A DNA stretch of 64,000 nucleotides. Origin: an uncultured Parabacteroides sp. GTDB taxonomy: Bacteria > Bacteroidota > Bacteroidia > Bacteroidales > Tannerellaceae. The stretch spans positions 62,001-126,000 of the forward strand of contig CASFNG010000007.1 in NCBI GenBank assembly GCA_949296075.1, in the 5' to 3' direction. Below are positions 54,587-62,582 of this stretch, one piece after another. The position numbers and the translations under genes are program-made. Within the stretch, counting starts at the first letter, position 1. The number at the start of each line of letters is the position of its first letter. Under the pieces are notes generated by a model. That model was not told where the DNA came from. It did not search any database and worked only from the letters and a program-made list of their open reading frames with translations.

Positions 54587-55561
54587 ATGGAAACAAATAA
54601 TTCACAGCTCGTAATCTATCAGGCACCCGACGGAAATATGTCGATTGATGTGACAGTTCAGAATGATACCGTATGGTTGAGCCAAGGGCAGATGGCCGAA
54701 CTCTTTGACAAAGATCAGTCAGTTATTGCCCGCCACATCTCTAATGTTTTCAAGGAAGGCGAGCTGGAGAAAGAGAGTAATATGCAAATTTTGCATAATA
54801 CTCTGTCGAAGTACAAGCCGACTCAAGTTTACAGCCTTGATGTTATTATCTCTGTTGGCTATCGCGTTAAATCCAAACGTGGCACTCAATTCCGCATTTG
54901 GGCGAATAAGATATTGAAGCAGTATCTTCTTCAAGGCTATGCTATAAACGAACGCATAGCTGCGCAGAAATATGACGAACTGAGTCAGTTGGTAAAAGTG
55001 CTTGGCCGCACAATCCAGAATCAAGAAAGGCTTACGGAGGATAGCCGTTCATTGCTTGATGTTGTCGTCGATTACACATACGCCCTCGACACCCTTGACC
55101 GCTACGACTATCAGGAACTGAAGATTGAGGACACCACCGGTAGAGAGTCGTTTCATGCCACCTACGAAAACGCCATGGAAGTCATCCGCGAGTTACATGA
55201 GAAATTTGGAGGTAGCACATTGTTCGGCAACGAAAAAGATGATTCCTTCAAAAGCTCCATCGGTCAGATTTACCAGACTTTCGGAGGCGTTGACCTCTAT
55301 CCCTCAGTGGAGGAGAAAGCCGCCATGCTCCTGTATCTCGTTACCAAAAACCACTCGTTCAGTGACGGCAACAAACGCATTGCCGCCACACTGTTCCTGT
55401 GGTTCCTCAACGGCAATGGCATTCTCTACAACGAAGACGGCACAAAGCGCATTGCCGACAACACCCTCGTCGCCCTTACCCTTATGATAGCAGAAAGCCG
55501 CACTGAGGAAAAGGACACAATGGTTAAAGTCATCGTCAACCTCATCAACAAGAATAACTGA
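54587..55561 (+). CDS. RhuM-Fic/Doc fusion protein
   Basis: 324 residues from ATG 54587. Residues about 5-135 are a RhuM-type domain (IYQAPDGNMSIDVTVQNDTV, WLSQGQMAELFDKDQSVIARHI, VYSLDVIISVGYRVKSKRGTQFRIWAN cut over two motifs); the C-terminal half is Fic/Doc-like with HSFSDGNKR (residues 256-264) and flanking LYLVTKNH/IAATLFLWFLNG. The motif has HxFxDGNKR like Doc (kinase) and Fic (AMP transferase) proteins, so it is likely an active nucleotide or phosphate transferase. No small antitoxin is adjacent. A perfect -7 box TAATTTTG (54576-54583) sits almost at the start codon. Confidence 0.85.
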   Translation: METNNSQLVIYQAPDGNMSIDVTVQNDTVWLSQGQMAELFDKDQSVIARHISNVFKEGELEKESNMQILHNTLSKYKPTQVYSLDVIISVGYRVKSKRGTQFRIWANKILKQYLLQGYAINERIAAQKYDELSQLVKVLGRTIQNQERLTEDSRSLLDVVVDYTYALDTLDRYDYQELKIEDTTGRESFHATYENAMEVIRELHEKFGGSTLFGNEKDDSFKSSIGQIYQTFGGVDLYPSVEEKAAMLLYLVTKNHSFSDGNKRIAATLFLWFLNGNGILYNEDGTKRIADNTLVALTLMIAESRTEEKDTMVKVIVNLINKNN

Positions 55562-55646
55562 CGCCTTGTCCATAAAAGTCAAAGGGGTTTTTCACAACAA
55601 GAAAGCTGCTGATTGTCTATATATTACGCAATATATTAGGTGTCGG

Positions 55647-55675
55647 TTGGTGATTTAATAAAAAATCTAATTTTG
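55647..55675 (+). promoter_or_regulatory. Promoter of the small ORF at 55698
   Basis: TTG (55647-55649), 18-base spacer, TAATTTTG (55668-55675). A good Bacteroidetes promoter that points at ATG 55698, which supports transcription of the short frame there. Confidence 0.6.
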
Positions 55676-55697
55676 CTGCTCAAATTGAGCCTAAGAA

Positions 55698-55919
55698 ATG
55701 GAAGGACTCATTGTCGATACAGACACATTTGTAATAGTTGGAGCATGGAATCGCGAAATCCTTTCTCAGGAATGGGTGATGCAGAATTTGCGTCGGAGAT
55801 GGAAGCGACGTTTCGTTGCATTGTTGACAGATGTAACGCGATGCTCTGGTTGCGGTGGCCTCGAATGGGGCGATGAATATAGTACAAGCCCGTCCTTGAC
55901 TTTCTCGTTCCATCTTTGA
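55698..55919 (+). pseudogene. Small ORF, probable remnant of a larger gene
   Basis: 73 residues. The first about 30 (MEGLIVDTDTFVIVGAWNRE then ILSQEWVMQN) look like genuine protein sequence; the rest (basic, Cys-rich, ending TSPSLTFSFHL) does not, and another frame opens at the same place, which suggests a frameshift or truncation. A good promoter lies upstream. I do not recognise the family with certainty. The surrounding gap 55562-56011 holds nothing else. Confidence 0.4.
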
Positions 55920-56011
55920 ATGTAGACCACCGATTATGACATGAAAGAAAAGTATAATTATTGCAGTTTTTCTTTTGCTCAGTTATGCTAATATACAAAT
56001 ATAACGATGTT

Positions 56012-57301
56012 CTACTTCCATGCTTTCCGGGCTCTATATGACGAATATGCGTTTTCTGCCAATTGAGCCAATAGGAATGGAATTAGTATGGCTAAAACAT
56101 TTTCTATTCCAATTACAAATCTACCAATTATAATTAACAAACAAGATATCACCCCAAAAATAAGTTTGCTGATTATGTAAGAGTCGTTCTTTAATCTAAC
56201 AATCAAGGAAGTATTAAATACTTCCGTCCCACAAGCGAACAAAGAAATCACGAACACGATACATAGCCCCAAGCATTTATAAACCGACCACCCCTCTAAT
56301 ACAAGATCCGAAACCGCAATAATAATAAACAGTATGACACAACAGATTCTTGAAAATCTGATTAACATCTGTGAATATGGCGAAAACTTGCCGGATTGCT
56401 TTTTACTATATATTTCAGCAAAATAATTCAAAGTGATTTCCTGCAGTGCATCAACCGGAACCTGAATCAATCCCCAATATGAAAAGATTAATGTCAAAAG
56501 CGCGACTTGATTATTAGGGAAGAAATATGAACAAAACAAGAAAAGGGCAAGAGAACCTACATGGAAGCCAATCTCTGATATAGCTGGATATACTGACGCA
56601 TACGAGAATATGCGGGACAGCAACCTGTTATGTCTGATAGGAACATCGAATTTCCAGGGCACATATCGTCTCAATACATATACTCCCATCATTATTATTG
56701 CGAAAAGCTCAGACAATGCCGAAGTCAGTAAAACAATACTTGTCGGATTAAAATGCGTCGAGACCTTAAACAGCAGAACATAGCCAGATACGCCATTCAG
56801 GACAACGCAGCATATAGATATCCATGCCAGCAGCCGATAATGCCCCAATCCCATTAAAAATGAATTGAGCCACATAGATATATATGAACATAACGCCAAG
56901 GGCAAGATAAACCATATTACTTGCCCAACACACTCAATCACGTCATTGTCCCCGAGAAATCTTGCGCCAAATGATGAAAGCAGGATTACAAATAGAGAAA
57001 CAACTATTCCGGATATTCCGAATTTTAGCCATGCTTTTCTGAAAACCGCAATCACCTCCACAATATTTTTATCTCTATATCTTGCAAAATAATTCTGATA
57101 CGAATCATTCAAGGCTATGCCATAGGCTAAAATAATGAGAAGAATAGCATCTATTATTCCTACAGAAGCCAGATATACCGACGGCATATAAGAGAGCAGT
57201 ATGGAGTCTGTCACAATCAGGGCTTCTTCCAAAAACTCACTTATTATTACCGGGGCGGCAAGTCGTGCAATAGCATCCAACCTGAGATCTTCATTTCTCA
57301 T
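56012..57301 (-). CDS. MATE-type multi-helix transporter
   Basis: 429 residues from ATG 57301; a longer frame runs into the previous gene, but this start gives MRNEDLRLDAIARLAAPVII, a MATE-like N-terminus, with an 11-base overlap to the decarboxylase gene. About twelve hydrophobic helices (for example YLASVGIIDAILLIILAYGI, VIWFILPLALCSYISMWLNS) in two halves. Distant from NorM, so the polysaccharide-export relatives of the same superfamily are alternatives. Last gene of a five-gene operon of small-molecule-type enzymes, hence a likely exporter of their product. Confidence 0.8.
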   Translation of the reverse strand: MRNEDLRLDAIARLAAPVIISEFLEEALIVTDSILLSYMPSVYLASVGIIDAILLIILAYGIALNDSYQNYFARYRDKNIVEVIAVFRKAWLKFGISGIVVSLFVILLSSFGARFLGDNDVIECVGQVIWFILPLALCSYISMWLNSFLMGLGHYRLLAWISICCVVLNGVSGYVLLFKVSTHFNPTSIVLLTSALSELFAIIMMGVYVLRRYVPWKFDVPIRHNRLLSRIFSYASVYPAISEIGFHVGSLALFLFCSYFFPNNQVALLTLIFSYWGLIQVPVDALQEITLNYFAEIYSKKQSGKFSPYSQMLIRFSRICCVILFIIIAVSDLVLEGWSVYKCLGLCIVFVISLFACGTEVFNTSLIVRLKNDSYIISKLIFGVISCLLIIIGRFVIGIENVLAILIPFLLAQLAENAYSSYRARKAWK

Positions 57302-58010
57302 CAGACATAAATATAGGGTCAATACCGGCTTCGACATGCACAAGTTCTCTGACGCATGGAGAAAACTTAATATCAGATGGAATAATGAGAGTGGCCATGC
57401 TGCCATATCTGATCTGACCTATTCGCTGGTTCTGTTTCAGCGGACGGTTGTTGCCCGTGAAGAAACTGACTATAGTATCAATATCGTAATCAGCAGTGAG
57501 AAGCAGAAATAGCTTCCGGCCGATCATCGGAGAGAAAATCTCAAACAAGGATCTTTGATTAAAGGCAAAGGTCCCTATCTCCCTACGGTCTATTTCAGAA
57601 ATCCTGCCGTTAATGATAGTGTTCTCGAAATCCAGCATCGGATGGTCCAGAACATAGTATGGCGGTAAGTCTTTACGAGAAACTACTCCGTCAAACGGCA
57701 TTCTGACAATATGCGGATCATAAAATGTAAGGAATATCGATACGCAGGTATAGTTGCCGTTTTCTATCATGCCATGGCACAGTGACGACAGGCACACATT
57801 CCCCATTTTGGTGTATATAAGTTGATCCACAGAATCCACTTTGGATACATCTATCACTATTCCATCAGCAGGCGAATATATTATTCCGGAATTGTTCTTA
57901 ATAGGCCTGATAGGATCCCTGAAACAGAACTCTGAAGACAAATAGTCTACAGTACAGTCCCGTGTGATGCTTTTTATCCTCTTCCGCCATTGGGAAATTG
58001 CTTCTGCCAT
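57291..58010 (-). CDS. Phosphatidylserine decarboxylase-like pyruvoyl enzyme
   Basis: 239 residues. PSD family signs: FCFRDPIRPI, Asp49 in SPADGIV, His100 in FLTFYDPHIVRMPFDGVV and the self-cleavage/pyruvoyl region GQIRYGSMATLIIP with Gly203-Ser204, where normal enzymes have LGST or FGS. So the Asp-His-Ser triad for autocleavage is kept. No N-terminal membrane helix is evident, unlike many membrane PSDs. PSD relatives can decarboxylate free amino acids (as in psilocybin synthesis), and the operon context (acylase, amidinotransferase-like, exporter) suggests such a metabolite role. Overlaps the transporter gene. Confidence 0.8.
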   Translation of the reverse strand: MAEAISQWRKRIKSITRDCTVDYLSSEFCFRDPIRPIKNNSGIIYSPADGIVIDVSKVDSVDQLIYTKMGNVCLSSLCHGMIENGNYTCVSIFLTFYDPHIVRMPFDGVVSRKDLPPYYVLDHPMLDFENTIINGRISEIDRREIGTFAFNQRSLFEIFSPMIGRKLFLLLTADYDIDTIVSFFTGNNRPLKQNQRIGQIRYGSMATLIIPSDIKFSPCVRELVHVEAGIDPIFMSDEK

Positions 58011-58014
58011 AATT

Positions 58015-58908
58015 TCAGATTAGTTTTGTCAGCATTCTTTCATAATTCACATGAAGGACCAAGCATGACAGCAGACCGCCGCCTTTCATATACTCCTCAA
58101 GATTGAAATAGCACACCTCCATAGCATTGTCCGCAGCAATCTGCTCAAGCCTGCGGTTTTTATCCGATTCATATCTGTAATCCTCAGAACGCTTCGACAG
58201 AAAGTCGATATCGGATGCATTCAGAAGATAATTGTTGACCCTTACCGAGTTGGTGAGTCCGGTATGTGCCTGATCCATGGTAATGGGGATTATATCAGCC
58301 ACTTTTTCTATACTCTTGATCTCTTCCTTCGTGAAAGAGTCTACCGCCACTATCACACTCTCGTTTGTGAGAGGAAATATCGTGCAGTCGAGGTGGTAGT
58401 TCTTCGGGTCCTTCAGCTCAAGCTTAATAATGTTCATTCCAAATTCCGACTCCATCCACTCGTAAGCACGCTTATCCGAGCGAATTCCATATCCTCCTAT
58501 ATAGATATTGTCTCTGAGGTATTTAAGTTCGGCCTCTCCCTCAAATTCAAATGGTGAGCGGATTGTCTTATATCCCAACGAGTCAAAGAATCTCATTCCA
58601 ATCACCTCCTCGCCTATACGGTTGGTTGCTTTGAAATTAGACCCAATATATATGGGCGTATGCTGGAGTACGATTCCGTTATTCGCCACAAAAACCAAAT
58701 CCTGCAGTTTACAGTCAATGGGTGTAGGCAATAGATATACAAAGCCTTGGGAAGCAAGAAATGAATAAACCTCCCACATCTCACGTATCGCTTTGGGTTT
58801 ATTTACAATAATATCCTCATCGTCATATTCCTCCATCCATACATTGTTTCGTACAGCAGTATCATATGATGACGGGATATTCATCATAAAAGTAGGAACG
58901 TTTGTCAT
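58015..58908 (-). CDS. Amidinotransferase/dimethylargininase (DDAH)-like enzyme
   Basis: 297 residues with the guanidine-modifying alpha/beta propeller pattern: MNIPSSYDTAVRNNVWME at the start, QDLVFVANNG, FEGEAELKYL (counterpart of FEGGAD), YHLDCTIFPL with His172 and Asp174, and GGGLLSCLVLHVN with catalytic Cys282. Family members hydrolyse or transfer amidino groups of arginine-like substrates. Catalytic residues are all present. It starts within the stop codon of the acylase gene (TAATG) and is 4 bases before the decarboxylase gene. Confidence 0.8.
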   Translation of the reverse strand: MTNVPTFMMNIPSSYDTAVRNNVWMEEYDDEDIIVNKPKAIREMWEVYSFLASQGFVYLLPTPIDCKLQDLVFVANNGIVLQHTPIYIGSNFKATNRIGEEVIGMRFFDSLGYKTIRSPFEFEGEAELKYLRDNIYIGGYGIRSDKRAYEWMESEFGMNIIKLELKDPKNYHLDCTIFPLTNESVIVAVDSFTKEEIKSIEKVADIIPITMDQAHTGLTNSVRVNNYLLNASDIDFLSKRSEDYRYESDKNRRLEQIAADNAMEVCYFNLEEYMKGGGLLSCLVLHVNYERMLTKLI

Positions 58909-59576
58909 TATTTGATTATCATTTTAGATTTGTAATTTTGTTTATAGTATGTCATTGGTCTCAACTGTTTATATTCATTATTTAGAAATAAGTCAAGTTG
59001 AGATGTATAATGCTCTGCAGCTTCATCCGAAGATGTCCCATAAGGATGGCATGTACGTATATCTCTCTCATTCAGATTTATCAGCATTCTGAACGCACAC
59101 CCTTCTTCCGCTACGAGTTTGTCTTTCTCAAAATAGGAACGAATTGTATTTACAGAATCTGGAATACCTCCGATTGGCTTTGACACCGAACCGCGTTTGA
59201 TAAATTGAATGCTTCCAAGAGTCATTCCTTTGACATATCTTTTCGATACCCAGTCAAGACATTCATTGATTTCGGATGCAGAGGCTACCTTGATTGTATC
59301 CGGGTTCTTATGATATGTATAATACATATCCTTGTATCTATAGAATAGAAGTGCAAATACGGCAGCTCCTTCAGACATTATATCTGCTTCCCCATCCCAT
59401 TTTTGCAATATGTCAAGCAGAAACCCTCTATTGCCATGCGCAACCACCTCATAGATTACAGAAAAATCTATACCACGAACTATCGGAAGGATAACCCTCG
59501 TATCGGAAAAAATATTCGCAAGAGTCTCCAGATCGATTTTACCTTTGGCAATCTCCGTCTCCAGCAAATTTTTTAT
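58908..59576 (-). pseudogene. Acylase gene, 3' part separated by the IS element
   Basis: Encodes the last about 222 residues of a penicillin-amidase-like protein, beginning in the 8-bp duplication as IKNLLETEIAKGK. An open frame runs on into the IS terminal repeat (ending upstream at 59660), but no natural start codon of the gene is there; residual translation could begin inside. When the IS is removed the frame joins the 5' part exactly. Visible parts: IDLETLANIFSDTR, LDILQKWDGEADIMSEGAAVF and GMTLGSIQFIKRGSV. Confidence 0.85.
59569..59576. repeat. Target-site duplication, left copy
   Basis: TTTTTTAT directly outside the left IS end; same 8 bases at 60665-60672. Confidence 0.9.
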
Positions 59577-60664
59577 ATGAATGTCCGCAGATATCCAATT
59601 AGTAAATTCGATGTTTAAACTCAGCTCTATAAGTGCAAGCACAGAGTTCCAACCTCTCAAAGAGCCTAAAACCGAAATACCTTCGGTTGAACTTGTAGCA
59701 GAATTCGTTAAGGTAGAGTTGCAGGAATTCCGCCTTTATGTCATGGTAGGTGTCAAGGATGCTCCTCTTGGCGTTGCTGATGGCGATATGTACCCAAGGC
59801 AGAACCTTTCCGACTTTTTTCTTGTCATCCATGACAACGGCCTTGTGGGAAGCCACTGCCCCGTCCTTTTCAAGGGATGCGTATGTGCTGGAACCGTCCG
59901 TAGTGGCATTTGCCTTCCCGTCTGTCGCCTGTTTTATCCTGGGAGTTTCGGTGGAAGCCTTCAAATCATCTATTACCTCCATCTTTATGTGTCCCACGAT
60001 TTTAGGGGTACTCCGCTTCTTATCGGAAGGAGTGTCCGGGAAACTGCTTTCAGCCATGACAAGGACGGATGTCTTGCGCTGGCTTCCACGTCCACGTTTG
60101 AGCGGGCAGTCTTTCTGAGCCTCAGGCGTCTCGGTGGAGAAGAACCCTTCGTCTATCTCCACATCTCCATGAAGATTATAGCGTGCGTCACGCTTGCCCA
60201 TCACGTCACGAAGCTTGTGCACCATTTCCCATACGGGCTGGTAACGCTTGCGCCCCAGTTGACGTTGGATTTCCTTGGAGGATATGGCACGTTTGGTCGC
60301 CGTCAGAAGGTACATGGCGGCGAACCAGTCGCGGATGGGCAGGTTGCTTCCCTGCATCACAGTACCGGAACGCAAGGTCATCTCATGCTTACAGTCCATG
60401 CAGGTCCAAGAACGGTGGCTCGGATTCCAACTCAAACGCAAACCGCCGCAGCGGCTACAGAAAAGACCGTGGCGTTCACGGAAACGACGGAGAGCCTCCT
60501 CGCAGGAGCTTTCGTCAGGATATTGACGGTAGAAGTCAAGCAGATTCATTGTGTTTCCTTTCAATTGTTTTACATGGAATGCCTGCAAATTCTGTTCCTA
60601 TGCCTGCATTGGCATCTCAGAGCCTGTTTAAACTTTGCTAATTTGGACGTTTGCGGACATTCAT
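59577..60664. mobile_element. IS1595-family insertion sequence, complete
   Basis: 1088 bp. Both ends start ATGAATGTCCGCA in inverted orientation (59577-59589; 60664-60652), and similarity continues imperfectly for about 15 more bases (TCCAA-TTAG-AAA). The 8-bp duplication TTTTTTAT on both sides is the length known for IS1595. One intact transposase on the minus strand. It lies inside the acylase gene. Confidence 0.93.
59599..60549 (-). CDS. IS1595-family transposase (ISXO2-like)
   Basis: 316 residues from ATG 60549 (the frame extends to 60588 upstream). N-terminal zinc-ribbon FCSRCGGLRLSWN/WTCMDC, then LRSGTVMQGSNLPIRDWF, SSKEIQRQLG, the first acidic residues in DVEIDEGFFS, TDGSSTYASL with the second acidic residue, HIAISNAKRSI and C-terminal LNEFCYKFNRR. 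It is intact and should be active. It reads in the same direction as the interrupted gene. Confidence 0.93.
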   Translation of the reverse strand: MNLLDFYRQYPDESSCEEALRRFRERHGLFCSRCGGLRLSWNPSHRSWTCMDCKHEMTLRSGTVMQGSNLPIRDWFAAMYLLTATKRAISSKEIQRQLGRKRYQPVWEMVHKLRDVMGKRDARYNLHGDVEIDEGFFSTETPEAQKDCPLKRGRGSQRKTSVLVMAESSFPDTPSDKKRSTPKIVGHIKMEVIDDLKASTETPRIKQATDGKANATTDGSSTYASLEKDGAVASHKAVVMDDKKKVGKVLPWVHIAISNAKRSILDTYHDIKAEFLQLYLNEFCYKFNRRYFGFRLFERLELCACTYRAEFKHRIY

Positions 60665-61959
60665 TTTTTTATTCTTGTGGATCTTGAATTATCATTATAA
60701 TAATGAAGTCCATTTTTATTGAATCTTCTGCAATCATTATCAGTCTTCAAAGGAGACTGATTTGCACTGCATATATAACCGGATTTCGGATTTTCTATAT
60801 AAAACATTCCATCCTCAAAGCCATTATCAAGCTGGGTCAGGCTGTCAAGGCTTAGAATGTCAGACATATATTCATCTTCGGATGCACGTATTGGCTCATG
60901 GCTATTATGAACATATAGGATATTATTTTTTGTATCGATAGAAACCAGATCCAGATAAGGATATCCGTAATCAAGCGTTAATGCAAGTATCTCATTATTG
61001 CTTTGGGCATGAGATATCCTATAATTCAATTCCGTTCCTAATTTATATCCAATCAATGGAATGTCAATCAAAAAATAACGATGGTTTATCTTGACAATAG
61101 GCTTACCGTCCGGTGTTGTGAAATATTGTTTTACTATCGGAGCCGGGAACTTTCCATATAACAGGGTGTAATTGAAATAAGCACTCCTATTCAATGGAAT
61201 AAGCCCCTCTGTTACATTAAGTCTCTTATTAAACACACCTTTTAAGCCAACCTTGTATACAGAATACATATCAGGATAACTTGCAGTTGTGCCCCATGCT
61301 ACCTTGAAATTTGTCCCCATAAAAATCGTAAAGGTTATGGGCAAGATAAATCCGAATAATTCGCACCCGCTTTTTCGGTAAAATAAATGAATCTCATAGA
61401 ACGAAAAAATACCCTCAAGCGGTTGATGAGGGGAAATTGCTATGATACTATTGCCGCATCTTGTATGATTCCCTGACACTGCCAAGATGTTCGATCCTTC
61501 CTTGTTTGGGAATCCTTTACTTCTCTTTTTAGGTCCCCTCAGGTAAGAATATGGTTTATCAAGTTGAATTCCAACAATTTCTAACAGATGTTGAGCTTCA
61601 ATAACCTTATCGGCTGATACTGGGAATATCCCGGTGTCAAGTATTTGATCAGAGTGACTTTCGGCATATTCGTTAATGCCGTTGCAATAGTATGACACTG
61701 CTGATAAATATTCTTTAGATATTTGGGCCTTAAGTTTTGATACAGCTTTTTCTATATTGAAGAATTCGTATAAGAAGTCGAGATAAACGCCATCCCAGTC
61801 GTCAAAGCGCCCGGCCTTTTTATTAACAGCCAGCAACCATAATTGAATAGAAAAGAAATCATCTTCACAGTGACATAAAGCCGTTGCTCTTGCCCCATCA
61901 TTGAAATCATCACAAACGATGTGTGGTACTCCAAAAGAATCTCTATAGATTTCAATCAT
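60661..61959 (-). pseudogene. Penicillin-acylase-like Ntn hydrolase, 5' part (IS-interrupted)
   Basis: First 432 codons (the stop at 60661 comes from the IS end) of a 651-residue penicillin amidase family enzyme. IEIYRDSFGVPHIVCDD is the family start, GYxxAQDR-like ATALCHCEDDFFS follows, and the autocleavage site is EGSNILAVSGNHT with predicted nucleophile Ser156; SPHQP matches NDPHL. No signal peptide, whereas most relatives are periplasmic. Related enzymes cleave N-acyl amides such as acyl-homoserine lactones or penicillins, or remove acyl prodrug groups. The cut is after residue 431, so the alpha chain and the catalytic Ser are kept but the rest of the beta chain is lost. Confidence 0.85.
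60665..60672. repeat. Target-site duplication, right copy
   Basis: TTTTTTAT directly outside the right IS end. Confidence 0.9.
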
Positions 61960-62210
61960 TTCTTATAACAGTATCGACAGGGTGTTAGACCTTTGTTTAT
62001 AGCATTAATTTTTGAGCACTTCTTTATTTCACCAGAACAATGCTCAAGTCCTTTACAATCTTTGGCGATATGATATCTTTTAGATTTTGGCCCAGTACAA
62101 TAATATACACTCTCCGTGTTACCGCTTGGAGATGCATACATTGATTCCAGCGAAACAACTGAAATTATTGATATTATTATCCATGAATATTTCTTAAGCG
62201 CTTTCTTCAT
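61956..62210 (-). CDS. Small Cys-rich exported protein
   Basis: 84 residues from ATG 62210 (a longer frame goes to 62264). Signal peptide KKYSWIIISIISVVSLESMYA, then six cysteines and a His in a compact pattern: YYCTGPKSKRYHIAKDCKGL, EHCSGEIKKCSKIN and TPCRYCYKK. The pattern C-G-P-K-S-K-R-Y-H is seen in small proteins of Bacteroidetes mobile DNA. Probably metal- or disulfide-stabilised, function unknown. Its stop overlaps the acylase start (ATGA), so they are translated together. Confidence 0.65.
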   Translation of the reverse strand: MKKALKKYSWIIISIISVVSLESMYASPSGNTESVYYCTGPKSKRYHIAKDCKGLEHCSGEIKKCSKINAINKGLTPCRYCYKK

Positions 62211-62266
62211 ATCGTGTCTTAGTATGCATAAAGCAATTATGCTATATAGATCCGTATTCAACAATG

Positions 62267-62296
62267 CAAAATTAGTGAATTTTTCTGAGTTGACAA
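62267..62296 (-). promoter_or_regulatory. Promoter of the five-gene acylase operon
   Basis: Minus-strand TTG (62296-62294), 19-base spacer, TAATTTTG (62274-62267): an almost ideal Bacteroidetes promoter, 57 bases before the small Cys-rich gene. Confidence 0.8.
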
Positions 62297-62327
62297 GCGA
62301 ATAATCTGATAAACATATATATATTGC

Positions 62328-62365
62328 GGCTGGCGCAGTTGGTCAGTACAGTTGGTGTGCCAGCC
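62328..62365. repeat. Hairpin with internal direct repeats in intergenic DNA
   Basis: GGCTGGC (62328-62334) and GCCAGCC (62359-62365) enclose two direct copies of CAGTTGGT (62336-62343, 62349-62356). Stable stem in an otherwise AT-rich gap of about 370 bases. May be a protein site or small RNA; unknown. Confidence 0.4.
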
Positions 62366-62582
62366 ATATCGGATCAGTATAATGCCACCATGAATTAGAG
62401 CCATATATTATGACAATTAGAGCGAATTCTAGCTATCACTCATACATAATCCAAGGTAGGATAATGTGAGAATATATTGTGAGTTATCAGATTTTTTGTC
62501 TATACATAGCAGTTAAATGGCGAAAATATGCGAAATTTGTTGTGAGTTTATTGTTTTACAAGACAAACGAAACACACGATAT

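Noticed and set aside
59599-59660. Start of a separate 250-residue protein at 59660
   Set aside because: The first residues are encoded by the IS terminal region; the real gene begins at 61959 and was split by the IS.
59581-60687. 368-residue + ORF across the IS
   Set aside because: Antisense of the transposase gene, runs through both IS ends; no protein features.
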